Shown here piece after piece: positions 1 to 10,455 of a stretch of DNA of 64,000 nt. This stretch comes from Peromyscus leucopus (Eukaryota > Chordata > Mammalia > Rodentia > Cricetidae), in NCBI RefSeq assembly GCF_004664715.2, contig NC_051073.1, positions 59,870,379-59,934,378 of the forward strand, in the 5' to 3' direction. A program made the translations under genes and the position numbers. Below the pieces are notes generated by a model. The model had not been told where the DNA came from and ran no database searches. It saw nothing but the letters and a program-made list of their open reading frames with translations. Every line of letters starts with the position of its first letter. Within the stretch, counting starts at the first letter, position 1.

Positions 1-200
1 TCGCTGTTGGCCGCTCAGCTCTTTATTAGACCAATGAGGTGTTTTAGACAGGCAAAGTAACGCAGCTTCTCAGAGTTAAACGAATGCAACATAGAAGAAT
101 GCAATACATCTTTACATCATTAAACAAATGTTCTCCAGCATAAATGAATGTAATACATCTTCAATAAATATTCCACAACAAATCTCTCAGGATCTGCCTT
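1..200. mobile_element. Rodent interspersed repeat fragment, cut by window edge
   Basis: Sequence running from CTCTTTATTAGACCAATGAG to TATTCCACAACA resembles an element common in muroid genomes. The family name is uncertain to me. No open reading frame. Confidence 0.4.
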
Positions 201-718
201 CCTGAGCCTCCAGAGTGTACGGATGCACCACTATGCCTTCACTTCGACATCCAGCTTAGACCTTCTACTGTTGAGGATTCACCACGTTTTTTTATCATTA
301 AGACTAACTGATCATTTTCTGTCTTCTAATCTAGTAGTTAAATTTACTCCAAAGAAGCAAAAAGTTGGTTTTTGTTAAGTTCTGGATCTTGCATTTCATC
401 ACATGTGCAGAGGCAAATTCCATATGGTGTGAGTGCTTAATGGCGTTTGGATTTCTGCTTTTGCAAGGTGTTATTATCTGCCTTAAATAAACTAGATCCT
501 TATTTACAACAGATTGTGTGGTTTCCCTCATTTCTCATTACTTTTCCCTTAGGTTGGAATTCTGAGTGTTTCCTTTGACACACACAGTATACAGTGGTGT
601 GGGGGCGTTTTGGGGTTGCTTCATAGACTTCACTTTTGATTGCAAAAAAATCGTATTTCTCAGTACTTTTCCTGTCTAGTGAATACAGGTTGCTATAGAG
701 ACAGAAGTAGACCACAGG
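201..718. other. No gene or repeat recognised
   Basis: AT-rich intergenic DNA. Short open frames here show no family resemblance and no coding character. Confidence 0.5.
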
Positions 719-876
719 GACAGTGAGATGGGTCAGAGGGTAAAGGCGCTTGCTGCCAAGTTTAACAACCTGAGTTTGATGCCTGGAACCCACATGGTGG
801 AAGGAGAGGACCAACTCCTGCAAGGTGTCCTCTGCTGCATGCATGTCATGGCACACACACACCCCAACAAATAAAG
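719..876 (+). mobile_element. B3-type SINE
   Basis: Starts CAGTGAGATGGGTCAGAGGG, carries the tRNA-derived A/B-box region, then GGAACCCACATGGTGGAAGG, and ends in a CA-rich tail before AATAAA. Confidence 0.75.
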
Positions 877-904
877 GATTTTTCCTTTTGTTTCATCCTG
901 ATGT

Positions 905-1087
905 GTAGGAATGTTTTGCTTACATGTATTGCATGCACTGCGTATAGACAGCGCCTTCAGAGATCAGAAGAGGGTGTCTGGATCTCCTGGAACTGGAGTC
1001 ACAGACAGTTGAGAGCTATCATGTAAGCTGGGAATGCAATCCAGGCCCTCTACCAGAGCAACAAGCCCTGAGCCATCGCTCCAGCCC
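905..1087 (-). mobile_element. B2-type SINE, inverted
   Basis: Reads as the reverse complement of B2: TTGCTTACATGTATTGCATG and CCTGGAACTGGAGTCACAG, ending GAGCCATCGCTCCAGCCC. Confidence 0.8.
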
Positions 1088-1423
1088 AATAAATGCTGTT
1101 GTTCTTTTAAGTAGGCTTCAGGCTTCATCTTTTCGAATTATAGAAAGCATATTTAGTCTCCTATCAAACCTATTGCCCTGTCCTTGCTTACTGAGCACCA
1201 GCAGCGGATTGGGGGCACTCTCCTCTGCAAAGGAAAACTTGAAAAAAAAAATCAAGATATTTAATATTTCCTTAAAAATAACATCAAGATAGAAGTTAGG
1301 AGGAAAATCAAACTATTATTTAATTTCTTATTCCTTTTTTTCTGAGATAGGGTTTCTCTGGAACTTTCTTATTCTTATCTCACTGTTTTCGAGCTGCTGC
1401 TGCTTTGAGCTCTATAAGGGAGT

Positions 1424-1940
1424 TTATTTAGCATTATTATTATTTGTAGTAGTTAGCAGTAGTAGAAGTAGTAGTTAGCATTGTTATTATTATTATTATT
1501 ATTAGTGGTAGTATCTAACATTAATAGTAGCATTTAGCATTATTACTACTAGTGGGAGTATTTAGCATTATCACTGCCAGTAATATTTAGCATTAGTTGT
1601 AGTAGTATTTGGCATTAGTAGTATTTAACATTATTACTAGTAGTCATATTTAGCATTATTACTACTAGTGGTCATATTTTGCATTACTATTAGTGGCAGT
1701 ATTTAGTATTATTGTTAGTATTATTTAGCATTGTTAGTACTATTTAGCATTAGTAGTAGTAATTGTAGTAGTATTTAGCATCAGTATTATTAGTAATGGT
1801 AGTATTTAGCATTATTAGTAGTAGTGTAGTATTTAGCATTATTATTAGTAGTAGTAGTAGTTAAGCATTAGTAGTGGTAGTATTTAGCATTATATTTTTA
1901 GCAGTAGTATTTAGCACTATTAGTAGTAGTAGTATATAGC
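1424..1940. repeat. Degenerate TAG-rich array, left part
   Basis: Irregular repeats of TATTTAGCATTATTAGTAG with runs of TAG, TTA and GTA. It continues on the far side of an inserted repeat, at 2428-2660. Stop codons are frequent in two frames; clearly non-coding. Confidence 0.9.
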
Positions 1941-2427
1941 AGGTATCTTAACAGTTCTTATTAATAAAATCAAACCTGAGGCCAGTTATTGGAGTGAACA
2001 CTGGAAGGTCAGAGAGACAGAACAAGCCACAGCTTCCTCACCTGGCCAACTTCTCAGCTGGTCTTGTTTCCTCAGACCCGAAACCTCTGTGTCCTCATCC
2101 AAATGGATCTCAGCTGAACTGTGCTGCCCAAAACCTAAAAGCTTAACCAGCCAAATGCTGATAGTTTCTGATCCTCACTCCTTATATACCTTTCTGCTTT
2201 CTACCACCACTCCCTGGGATTAAAGGCTTGCTTTCTTGGATTAAAGGCGTGTGTTACCATGCCTGGCTGTATCCTTGAATACATGGATCTCTGCTTCTAG
2301 AATGCTAGGATTAAAGGCGTGTGCTACCACTGCCTATCCTCTATGTTTAATATTGTGGCTGTTCTGTCTCTGACCCCAGATAAGTTTATTAGGGTGCACA
2401 ATATTTTGGGGGACACAATACCACCTC
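1941..2427. mobile_element. Composite B1-containing interspersed repeat (family C, copy 1)
   Basis: Begins near TTATTAATAAAATCAAACC, has internal B1-like segments (GGATTAAAGGCGTGTGCTAC twice) and ends GATAAGTTTATTAGGGTGCA. The same architecture recurs at 15838-16287 and 22632-23093. It interrupts the TAG-rich array. I do not recall its Repbase name. Confidence 0.6.
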
Positions 2428-2595
2428 AGTAGTACTTAAGAATTATTATTAGTAGTAATATTTAGCATTGTTGTTATTAATAGTAGTACTTAAGCATTAG
2501 TAGTAGTAGTAGTAGTAATTAGCATTGTTATTAGTAGTAGTAGTACTTAAGCGTTAGTAGCAGTAGTAAATTTAGCGTTGTAGTAGTAGTAAATT

Positions 2596-2632
<37 letters not shown>

Positions 2633-2660
2633 TAGCACTACTACTAGTAGTAGTAATATG
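2428..2660. repeat. TAG-rich array, right part
   Basis: Runs of (TAG)n, including about 12 nearly perfect units around 2590-2632, with TTAGCATTGTTATTAG interspersions. Continuation of the array at 1424-1940. Confidence 0.9.
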
Positions 2661-3755
2661 GAGTTCGGGACCCCCAGGAAAAGACCACTGACTCAATCAG
2701 GATTATAATTAGTTAAACATATTAAAGCTGCTGCTTTCAGGACAGCAATCTCTGAGTAGAACTTGAGATTGCCGCACAAAGTGAGAGTAGAGAATGAGGG
2801 AAGGGTCTTTACAGGTGAGAACCACAAGAAGGCCTTGAGTGTCTGCACAAGAAAGCCAAGAGCTGTTCTACTCTGCCAAGATTAGGTGGTCAAGACGACC
2901 TCGAAACAGCCTTGAATGTCTGCATATGTAGGTTACCGAAGTCAAAAAAGCAGTAAATCATATCATAACATGTAGACAGTAATTGTTGTACATTTCTGGA
3001 TGGGAGTCACCGAGTCAGGATTACTAGTAACGTATCTTCCAGGGACTGGAGTCAGAGGCAGTGGCTGGTGGGTATCAAGGTGGATGCCTAACATAAAATG
3101 GAGTTTCTTTAGCCATCACAGTGCTAGAGTTTTAATTGACTGGGTCCTGAGACCTCTGAAACACAGTGACTGGGGTCAAGATGAAGATACTGTTCGCAAG
3201 CTCAAGGCAGTGAATATAAAGAGAGAGACAGCAGCCCAGATAGGAGCATCACACCCCTTCGTGTTACCACCAGGCTGCCACCTCACCAGACCCCTGGAGG
3301 AGACGGGGCAGGCCTGGCAGCTCTGTTGACTTGGTAGCTGAGCTGGAAAGGACCCCAGGAGTCAACTTGAGATGCACTGTTGTGGGTTTCCTCATCGTCC
3401 TCTCACCTGGATGACTGGAATACACTCAGAGGCCCTGGCTCACCTCTTCTTTCCCCTTCACCACCACCACCCCCTTTAAAGTATATATCATTTGCACAAA
3501 AATGGTGGGTTTTCATGGATGCTTCATGCAGTGCACTTGGATCATCCCCACCATCACCCTTGATCCTCCTGGTCCTCATGTCACCTCCGACATGGAGTAT
3601 TTGTCTTTCTGAGTTCAACTTATTTTGATCGACACAGTGATCTCCAGGTCCCTGCATACCTACAGCCACTGCGGCACGGGTCACCAAAGCCATCTCATGG
3701 AATTAGCCTAGGTGCCCATCCCTGGGTGAATGGGTAAAGAAAACAGGGCTTCTCA
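2661..3755. other. Unassigned intergenic stretch
   Basis: No gene is visible. The open frame at 3000-3329 (109 codons) has no recognisable family and no splice context. An old LTR on the minus strand is possible in 2660-3000, but I could not confirm it. Confidence 0.4.
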
Positions 3756-4053
3756 GGGCTGGAGAGACAGCTCAGCAGTTAAGAGTACTTACTGCTCTCG
3801 TAGAGGCCATTCAGTTTTCCGTACCTGCTTGGTGGCTCAGATGTGTCTGTGACTCCAGTTCCAGGAGATCTGACACCCTCTTCTCTGTAGACCAGGCTGC
3901 CCTTGAACTCACAGAGGTCTCCTGCTTCTGCCTCTGGAGTGCTGGAATCAAGGCCCTGACACCTCTTCTGATCTCCATGGGCACCAGGCACACACATGGC
4001 GCACATACATACACGGCAGGTAATACTCACACACATCAAAATAAAAAGATTTT
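3756..4053 (+). mobile_element. B2 SINE split by a B1 fragment
   Basis: GGGCTGGAGAGACAGCTCAG starts the B2; its 3' half (GATCTCCATGGGCACCAGGC, then a CA-rich tail) resumes at about 3958 after an inverted B1 piece. Confidence 0.8.
3883..3957 (-). mobile_element. B1 fragment inserted inside a B2
   Basis: CTCTGTAGACCAGGCTGC to GGAGTGCTGGAATCAAGG is reverse-complement B1. ACACCCTCTTCT before it and ACACCTCTTCT after it look like the target-site duplication. Confidence 0.75.
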
Positions 4054-4059
4054 AAAATG

Positions 4060-4212
4060 GGCCCGGCGGTGGTGGCGCACGCCTCTAATCCCAGCACTCG
4101 GGAGGCAGAGCCAGGTGGATCTCTGTGAATTCGAGGCCAGCCTGGTCTACAGAGTGAGATCCAGGACAGGCACCAAAACTACACAGAGAAACCCTGTCTC
4201 GAAAAAAAAAAA
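4060..4212 (+). mobile_element. B1 SINE with target-site duplication
   Basis: Near full-length B1 from GGCGGTGGTGGCGCACGCC to CCCTGTCTCGAAAA. AAAGATTTTAAAATGGGC flanks it on both sides, so the insertion is young. Confidence 0.9.
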
Positions 4213-4409
4213 ACAAAAAAGATTTTAAAATGGGCTTCACATACAATGCAATATTATTCAGACCCCTCACTACATTTTGAGAGAACAACTCTGAGCTAAT
4301 CTCTTTTCTGAGATGGTCTTTGGTAGCCTCCTGATGCCCCAAGCAGTGCTTTGTAAACTTGATCATAGGTTTGAGTCATCTGGATTCAGGACTGGATTGA
4401 TGGTCTATT

Positions 4410-4545
4410 GGCTAGGAGTGCTTGGCAGCTCACAATCACCTGTAACTTCAACACCAGAGGATCTGCCACCCTCATCTGACCTCCTTGGCACCCTCACACA
4501 TCTGCCACCTGCACACATGTGGCACGTGCAGGCACACACTTTTTT
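4410..4545 (+). mobile_element. Decayed B2-type SINE
   Basis: CTAGGAGTGCTTGGCAGC, CCAGAGGATCTGCCACCCTC and CACACATGTGGCACGTGCAG follow the order of B2 segments with many changes. Confidence 0.5.
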
Positions 4546-4922
4546 AATGGGCTCACCTGGCTACGGATTGCTGTTACCTACCCCCAGTGTTTCTGACCAG
4601 TAGGTGAGGTAGGGTGGGCCCAAGAATGTACACTTCTAGCAATTTCTGAAGTAATACTGAGGCTGCTGGTCTGGGACCACATTTTTAAGAACCACTGGCC
4701 TGGGAAAGAAAATCTCAGTTCTGCAGCTAGCTTGGCCACAGAACACTTTTTATTCTGTTTCGCTTTCTTCCTATCTCTCCCTCAGCACAAAACCCTATGG
4801 TCCAGTCACACAAGAACATCAGTTTCACCAAAGCACTGACTATGTGTTTATCCTCTGGTCTTTGCCCTGTATCTTTTCTCTGTGGAATGTCTCTCTGTCT
4901 TGTTCCTTTCTTAGAAGTCACC
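4546..4922. other. Apparently unique intergenic DNA
   Basis: No repeat or gene recognised. Holds the minus-strand ISRE match at 4757-4767. Confidence 0.45.
4757..4767 (-). promoter_or_regulatory. Isolated ISRE match in intergenic DNA
   Basis: The minus strand reads GAAAGCGAAAC, the same core as at the Parp14 promoter plus the consensus C. It lies in apparently non-repeat sequence between 4546 and 4922. A candidate distal element only; chance matches occur at this length. Confidence 0.3.
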
Positions 4923-5105
4923 TGTATGGAGCCTGCTTTTAATCCCAGCACTTGGGAAGCAGAGTCAGACAGACCTCTGTGAGTTCAAGGCCAGCCTGGC
5001 CTACATAGTGAGTTCCAGGACAGCCAAGGCTGAGACCCTGACATACTAAGACTCTGTCTCAAAAAACAAACAACAACAACACCAAAAACCCCAACAACAA
5101 CAAAA
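4923..5105 (+). mobile_element. B1 SINE
   Basis: TTTTAATCCCAGCACTTGGG to GACTCTGTCTCAAAAAAC with a CAA-rich tail. Confidence 0.85.
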
Positions 5106-5470
5106 AGGAAGCCACCTACCTGAGAGGCTGAGGGCTCCTCAGGCCACAGCTACAATGACAGGGACCAGGTACACTCCACGTCAGTTTCCACTACTGCTCC
5201 AAGGAGACAGGATTTCAAATTCCTGGAGATCTGCCTTTGTGATAAGCTAGAAATCATCTCTTTAATTCCATCTCTTAGTTTTCCATGGGTTCCTAGAGAA
5301 CCCATGAATAACTTCAATAGAGAAGAGCCTGACTGCCTGTCCTCAATGAAGACTTCACTGCCTAGGGCATTCTGGATCAACAAACCAATGAAATTTCTTC
5401 TGGCCATATTGTGGACTTCAAAGACAGTCTAAAGAAACATCTAAGGTGGTTTAAAGCTCTTTTTTTCCCC
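5106..5470. other. No gene or repeat recognised
   Basis: The minus-strand open frame at 5150-5407 (85 codons) shows no family resemblance. Confidence 0.45.
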
Positions 5471-5473
5471 CAA

Positions 5474-5672
5474 GGCTGGAGAGGTATCTTAGCGGATAAG
5501 AGCACTTGATGCTCTTGCAGAGGACTGGGATTTAATTCCCAACAGCCAAATTGGCTAGCTCATAACTGCCAGTAACTCTAGCACCAGGGGATCTGATACT
5601 CTCTTCTGGTAGCCATGGGCACCAGACATGCATGAGGTGAACACACATGCATACAGGCACTCACACGTACAC
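5474..5672 (+). mobile_element. B2 SINE
   Basis: GGCTGGAGAGGTATCTTAGC, CTCTTGCAGAGGACTGGGAT and GGGCACCAGACATGCATGAG in B2 order. Confidence 0.8.
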
Positions 5673-5790
5673 GTAAAATGTCTCAAAAAACAAACAACAA
5701 CACCAAAAAACCACAACAACAACAAAAAGGAAGTCACCTACTTGGGAGGCTGAGTTAAAAATAAGTTAAAAAAAAAAAAAGAACTTTCCG

Positions 5791-5902
5791 CATTGGATGT
5801 GGTAGTGCACATTTTTTGATCCCAACCCTTGGGAGCCGGAGGTAGGTGGATCTCTGGGAGTTCCAGCCAGCCTAATCCACATAGGGCTATGTAATGAGAT
5901 CT
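5791..5902 (+). mobile_element. Decayed B1 SINE
   Basis: GATGTGGTAGTGCACATT to GGAGGTAGGTGGATCTCTGG, then a diverged right arm. Confidence 0.6.
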
Positions 5903-5905
5903 TGG

Positions 5906-6565
5906 GGGGCGGGGAGAGGAGAGGAGTGAAGAGGAGCTCTTTCTTGAGCTGTTACTCTCTTTCAGTCAATCAGATGACACCAGGGTCATAGAGTCACAAG
6001 GGATAAGCCAGCTGCCGGGACAGAATTTAAGCACGGGAGCAAGAATGAAATACAGTTGCTGCGGAATCTCAGGGGCCCCCAAGATGATTGGTTGCCCATG
6101 CAAATCCTTGGTGATGATCTCTCTCATCATAGCTGCCTGGATGGTACCTAAGGATGGGGAAGGATGCTTCATCAGCTCTCACTGGCTTCCCTTATCTGTG
6201 CAGCCACACCTAGTCAGGTTTTCTAACCCTCAAGTATCTGTTTTTGAACGTATCATCTACAGACTGCCAGAACCTTCGTGGATATAAACTGGTAGCTAAT
6301 CCTCTATTTGTTCTTCCCTTTACTTCCGCCCTCACGGTTGACAGAGTAGGTCTGTGCTTAATCCATTGTCACAGTTTTATCATAGTGCTGGCCTTCCACA
6401 ATTCTACCATGGTGCTGGCCTGCAATGCGTGTTTGTTAAATCATGTGAAATAATGCATTGTCAGACCAGAAGGAGACTTGGTCCCAGCCATGGCTCTGGA
6501 AGACTCTGTATTTTCAGAAGACAAATATGTAGGGGAGGAATGTAGGGTGGGTGGGAATGGGATGC
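5906..6565. other. Unassigned intergenic stretch
   Basis: Includes overlapping short open frames (6045-6287, 6244-6453, 6354-6545), none with a recognisable family. A local near-repeat (CACAGTTTTATCATAGTGCTGG / CACAATTCTACCATGGTGCTGG at about 6370-6420) is visible. Confidence 0.4.
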
Positions 6566-6569
6566 TAAG

Positions 6570-6747
6570 CATTTTTTTCTTTTTTTTTTTCTTTTTTTTT
6601 TTTTCCGAGACAGGGTTTCTCTGTGTAGTTTTGGTGCCTATCCTGGATCTCATTCTGTAGACCAGGCTGTCCTCGAACTCACAGAGATCCGCCTGGCTCT
6701 GCCTCCTGAGTGCTGGGATCCAAGGTGTGCGCCACCGCCGCCCGGTG
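6570..6747 (-). mobile_element. B1 SINE, inverted
   Basis: A T-rich tract, then CCGAGACAGGGTTTCTCTGT to GCGCCACCGCCGCCCGG, i.e. reverse-complement B1. Confidence 0.9.
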
Positions 6748-6769
6748 CATTTTTTTTTTTTTAACATAA

Positions 6770-6945
6770 TGTTTTGTCTGCATGCAGCTGCGCACCACTT
6801 GCATGCCTGGTCCCTACAGAGGCCAGAAAAGGGAGTCAAATCCCTTAGGAGTGAAGTTGCAGAGGGTTGTGAGCTGTCATAGGCATGCTGGGAACTGAAC
6901 CTGGGTCCTTTAAAGAACAGCCAGTGCTCTTAACCACCGAGCCAT
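6770..6945 (-). mobile_element. B2-type SINE, inverted
   Basis: Ends TGGGAACTGAACCTGGGTCC ... GTGCTCTTAACCACCGAGCCAT, the reverse complement of a B2 head. Confidence 0.75.
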
Positions 6946-6969
6946 TTTTTTTCTAGTCCCAGATTTCTG

Positions 6970-7135
6970 TTTCTTAGTGTGCCAGGCACTCGGGCACCTC
7001 ATTTCATTGAATCCTCATGATAATAGTGTAAAGTAATTATGCCTCTGAACGCTGCAAGCATGCAACTCTTGGAGATTTCACAGCTAATGAATTGCAGAGC
7101 TCAGGATTTTGACCAAGAATTTGTCCAACACCAAC
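6970..7135 (-). mobile_element. MIR fragment, inverted
   Basis: GTGCCAGGCACTCGGGCACC, CATTGAATCCTCATGATAAT and CACAGCTAATGAATTGCAGA follow the reverse-complement MIR core. An ancient mammalian SINE. Confidence 0.6.
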
Positions 7136-7254
7136 CCCCTAAAGGGTGGCAGCAACCTGAAACAGCTGTTTGCATCCGGAATGTAGAAGATGTTTTGTTA
7201 CCAAGCCTTCTAGCTCCACTTATTTTTAGTTGATTTTAATAATCACTAATTTGA

Positions 7255-7346
7255 GGGGCTGGAGAAATGACTCAATTGGAACTCCAGCTCCTGGAGGTCC
7301 AATGCCCTTTTCTGGCTTCTGTGGGCTCCTGCATACAAGTGGTACA

Positions 7347-7394
<48 letters not shown>

Positions 7395-7430
7395 TCACAC
7401 ATATGCATAAATTAAAAAAAATACACCTTT
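7255..7430 (+). mobile_element. Deleted B2 SINE with (CA)n tail
   Basis: GGGGCTGGAGAAATGACTCA, CTTCTGTGGGCTCCTGCATA, then a CA run at 7347-7392. Confidence 0.7.
7347..7392. repeat. (CA)n microsatellite
   Basis: An almost perfect run of about 23 CA units in the tail of a B2. It creates spurious Thr-His and Cys-Val open frames on both strands. Confidence 0.98.
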
Positions 7431-7442
7431 CCCCCAAAATCA

Positions 7443-8500
7443 TTAATTTAGGAGGTCACATGGCTGAGTGGATTATCGTCCATCTCCCTCTAGCTTTGCT
7501 GTGGGTGGCGCCTTCAGACTGAATCATATCTAATGGGTTAAAACCGTTCTGGACAGCACACGGTAGCACAAGCCTGAGATTCCAGGCAGGAGGAGCCCCT
7601 CAGCTTCATAGAAAGCTTGGGGTCGGCCTGAGATACACAGCGAGACTCTGCCTCTAAAACCAGTGAAAACCTGTCCTTTGAAGCGTTGCAAGTCCTTTCA
7701 GGTCCAGTGGAAATTGCTTTGGGCATCTTTCCCCGTCTCCAGGGCTTCTGTTGCTTTCCACAGTCTCCCTGTTCTTTATATCCTAATGATTCGCTGTAGA
7801 ACTGACTATTTCTGGAAAAAGGAACTGAAAATACAGTCATCAGACTTTCCCATTTGTAACTTTTCTTTAGATTTAGAGAACCCAGAACACCCATCGATCT
7901 GCAGAAACTAGCATAGGAAAACATGGTACCAGCTACCTGCAGCTGTCTGGGTACCCCTCATCTGATCCTCCTCTCCAGCACCCCTGCTCCCCAGAAAAAT
8001 TCCTATAAAAGCCTTGCACCGCAACCTCCAAGGAAGATGGCTTTTTAAAGATAAGAATCCCAATCTTGCAACTGGCCAGCTGCTGCAGTAAAAGCGTTGT
8101 ATGGCCCTGTTATTGTCTGCATGGGAAAGAGCAGCACAGAACTTTCCTGTTTACGTTTTCGCAGAAGAGAAAGTGAAAGCCACTGAAGGCTTGAGTGGCA
8201 ATGGGAGGTCACCATCAGCTTGGGCGGTGGTGGGGAGCTGGTGGTGCTGAGTCACCTGAGCAGACAGAATCTGCAGGCAAAGAAAGGTTTTTATGAGGGG
8301 TGGATGAGGAAACACACGTACAGTCCAGCCTCTCCCTGAAGGCTGGGAGTTTTTAAAGCCTCTGAAGGGTTTTCCTAGCCTAATTTAGGGTTGGTCAGTT
8401 TGACAGGATGGCTGATCGGCCCACCACTGTTGTGTACACTTGTGCTGTCCCCACTGCGAGCCTGTTGAACGAATCCATCAGCAGAGGCCCTACTGGCAGG
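7443..8500. other. Mostly unique intergenic DNA before the gap
   Basis: Opposed open frames at 7538-7924 (-) and 7663-7911 (+) lack any family signal. A weak B1 trace sits near 7560-7650. The ISRE match at 8169 lies here. Confidence 0.4.
8169..8178 (+). promoter_or_regulatory. ISRE match upstream of the assembly gap
   Basis: GAAAGTGAAA matches GAAANNGAAA exactly, in apparently unique DNA. Nearby are TGAGTCACC (AP-1/Maf-like, about 8250) and GC-richer sequence running into the Ns. A candidate enhancer; no gene is visible beside it. Confidence 0.3.
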
Positions 8501-9000
8501 NNNNNNNNNNNNNNNNNNNNNNNNNNNNNNNNNNNNNNNNNNNNNNNNNNNNNNNNNNNNNNNNNNNNNNNNNNNNNNNNNNNNNNNNNNNNNNNNNNNN
8601 NNNNNNNNNNNNNNNNNNNNNNNNNNNNNNNNNNNNNNNNNNNNNNNNNNNNNNNNNNNNNNNNNNNNNNNNNNNNNNNNNNNNNNNNNNNNNNNNNNNN
8701 NNNNNNNNNNNNNNNNNNNNNNNNNNNNNNNNNNNNNNNNNNNNNNNNNNNNNNNNNNNNNNNNNNNNNNNNNNNNNNNNNNNNNNNNNNNNNNNNNNNN
8801 NNNNNNNNNNNNNNNNNNNNNNNNNNNNNNNNNNNNNNNNNNNNNNNNNNNNNNNNNNNNNNNNNNNNNNNNNNNNNNNNNNNNNNNNNNNNNNNNNNNN
8901 NNNNNNNNNNNNNNNNNNNNNNNNNNNNNNNNNNNNNNNNNNNNNNNNNNNNNNNNNNNNNNNNNNNNNNNNNNNNNNNNNNNNNNNNNNNNNNNNNNNN
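8501..9000. other. Assembly gap (500 N)
   Basis: Exactly 500 Ns, bordered by TACTGGCAGG on the left and a G run on the right. The round number suggests a placeholder, so true size is unknown. All open frames across it are meaningless. Confidence 1.
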
Positions 9001-9080
9001 GGGGGGAGGGAATTAGGCTAGTTTTACATTTAGATATCAATGAAACCAGAAGAAAGACGAAGTAAAGGAAACATGCAATA

Positions 9081-9202
9081 ATGCCCTGGTTGTCTTGGAT
9101 CTTGCTCTGTAGACCAGGCTGGCCTCAAATTCAGAGATCCTCCTGCCCCTGCCTCCTGAGTGCTGTAATTAAAGGCATATGCCACCACTGCCTGGCTTGG
9201 AT
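9081..9202 (-). mobile_element. B1 SINE, inverted, partial
   Basis: CTCTGTAGACCAGGCTGGCC to GCATATGCCACCACTGCCTG. Confidence 0.8.
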
Positions 9203-9325
9203 GCTAAATGTTCATATCAGTTGTCCAGAATTGGGAACTCCAGGGGACTCCATCTCCATTGAGAAGCACACTTTTACCTTTTTGTAGTCCTATTTGAGCA
9301 ACTTGAAAGTTTAATTAGCTTTCTT

Positions 9326-9490
9326 AAAAAAAAAAAAAGATTTATTTATTTATTATGTATACAGTGTTCTGCCTGTGCGCCAGATCTCATTACAGATAGT
9401 TGTGAGCCACTATGTGGGTGCTGGGAATTGAACTCAGGACCTCTGGAAGAGCAGCCAGTGCTCTTAATCACTGAGCCATCTCTCCAGCCC
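9326..9490 (-). mobile_element. B2 SINE, inverted, with target-site duplication
   Basis: A-rich start, GATTTATTTATTTATTATG, to GAGCCATCTCTCCAGCCC. TTAATTAGCTTTCT is repeated on both flanks. Confidence 0.9.
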
Positions 9491-9581
9491 TTAATTAGCT
9501 TTCTAACCAAACAAATTTCTGCATTTTCGTTCTGAACTAGTGGGTTTTGATTGAGTTGACTATTTTTAAAAAACTGTTTGG

Positions 9582-9722
9582 GCCAGGGGTCGTGGCACAT
9601 GCCTTTAATCCCAGCACTCAAGAGACAGAAGTAGGTGGATCTCTAAATTTGAGGCCAGCCTGGTCTACAGAGTGAGTTCCAGGACAGCCAAGGCTACACA
9701 GCAAAATCCTCTCATAGGAGGA
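9582..9722 (+). mobile_element. B1 SINE
   Basis: GTCGTGGCACATGCCTTTAA to ACACAGCAAAATCCTCTC. AAAAACTGTTTGG occurs on both sides as target-site duplication. Confidence 0.85.
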
Positions 9723-9849
9723 ATAAAAAAACTGTTTGGATTTTAATTGTGATGTCTAAGTTATAGCAACAAACATTTGCTTTTGAAAATACAGACATTA
9801 TCTCTACTCCAGTGGATAAGCTCAATAAAGGTAATATCTCAAAAAGTCT

Positions 9850-10020
9850 TGCCTGGCCATGGTGGTGCACCTTTAATCACAGCACTTGGGAGGCAGAGGC
9901 AGGTGGATCTCCGTGAGTTCAAGGCCAGCCTAGTCTGCAGAGTGAGTTCCAGAACAGCCAAGACTATTCAAACAGAGAAATCCTGTCTTGAAAAAAGAAA
10001 CAAACAAATAAACAAATTTT
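9850..10020 (+). mobile_element. B1 SINE
   Basis: GCCTGGCCATGGTGGTGCAC to CCTGTCTTGAAAAAAG with a (CAAA)n tail. Confidence 0.88.
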
Positions 10021-10455
10021 TAAAAAAGAAAATATTGATATGTGATATGTGATGAATTGCTACCAATCCACGAAAATAGCTTAATGATTATAGGAATTTA
10101 TTGGAGGGTTAATTCACAATACAAGGAACTCACGATACAGGGGATAGGGATTGTAGCTGGGTCCTGGGAAGTGAGGCACAATCCAACGCTGTTCTCCAGA
10201 GAGCTTGGCCCTGGTCGGTCTCAGCATCCAGCATCCACCAGGAAGAAGAAAAAAAGGGCAGGCGACTACTACGTGCATCTCTGGTCTTAAGGATCCCCAC
10301 GGCCAGCCATGTCCCAGGGGCCAGGTACCTAATAGCTACCTGCTACTTCGCCAAGGACATGGCTTCAAGGTATGGCACAAACAGCCACCCACTACATCTT
10401 GACTTCTGAGTCTATCTTTTTAACCCCCATATATGTGCCTTCAACTTGCCAGTGA

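Noticed and set aside
2680..2705. Possible retroviral primer-binding site (minus strand TGGGGGTCCCGAACTCC)
   Set aside because: It does not match a tRNA 3' end I can confirm, and no LTR end or internal retroviral sequence is adjacent.
8375..9040. Open frames of about 190-220 codons
   Set aside because: They consist mainly of undefined residues from the N gap.
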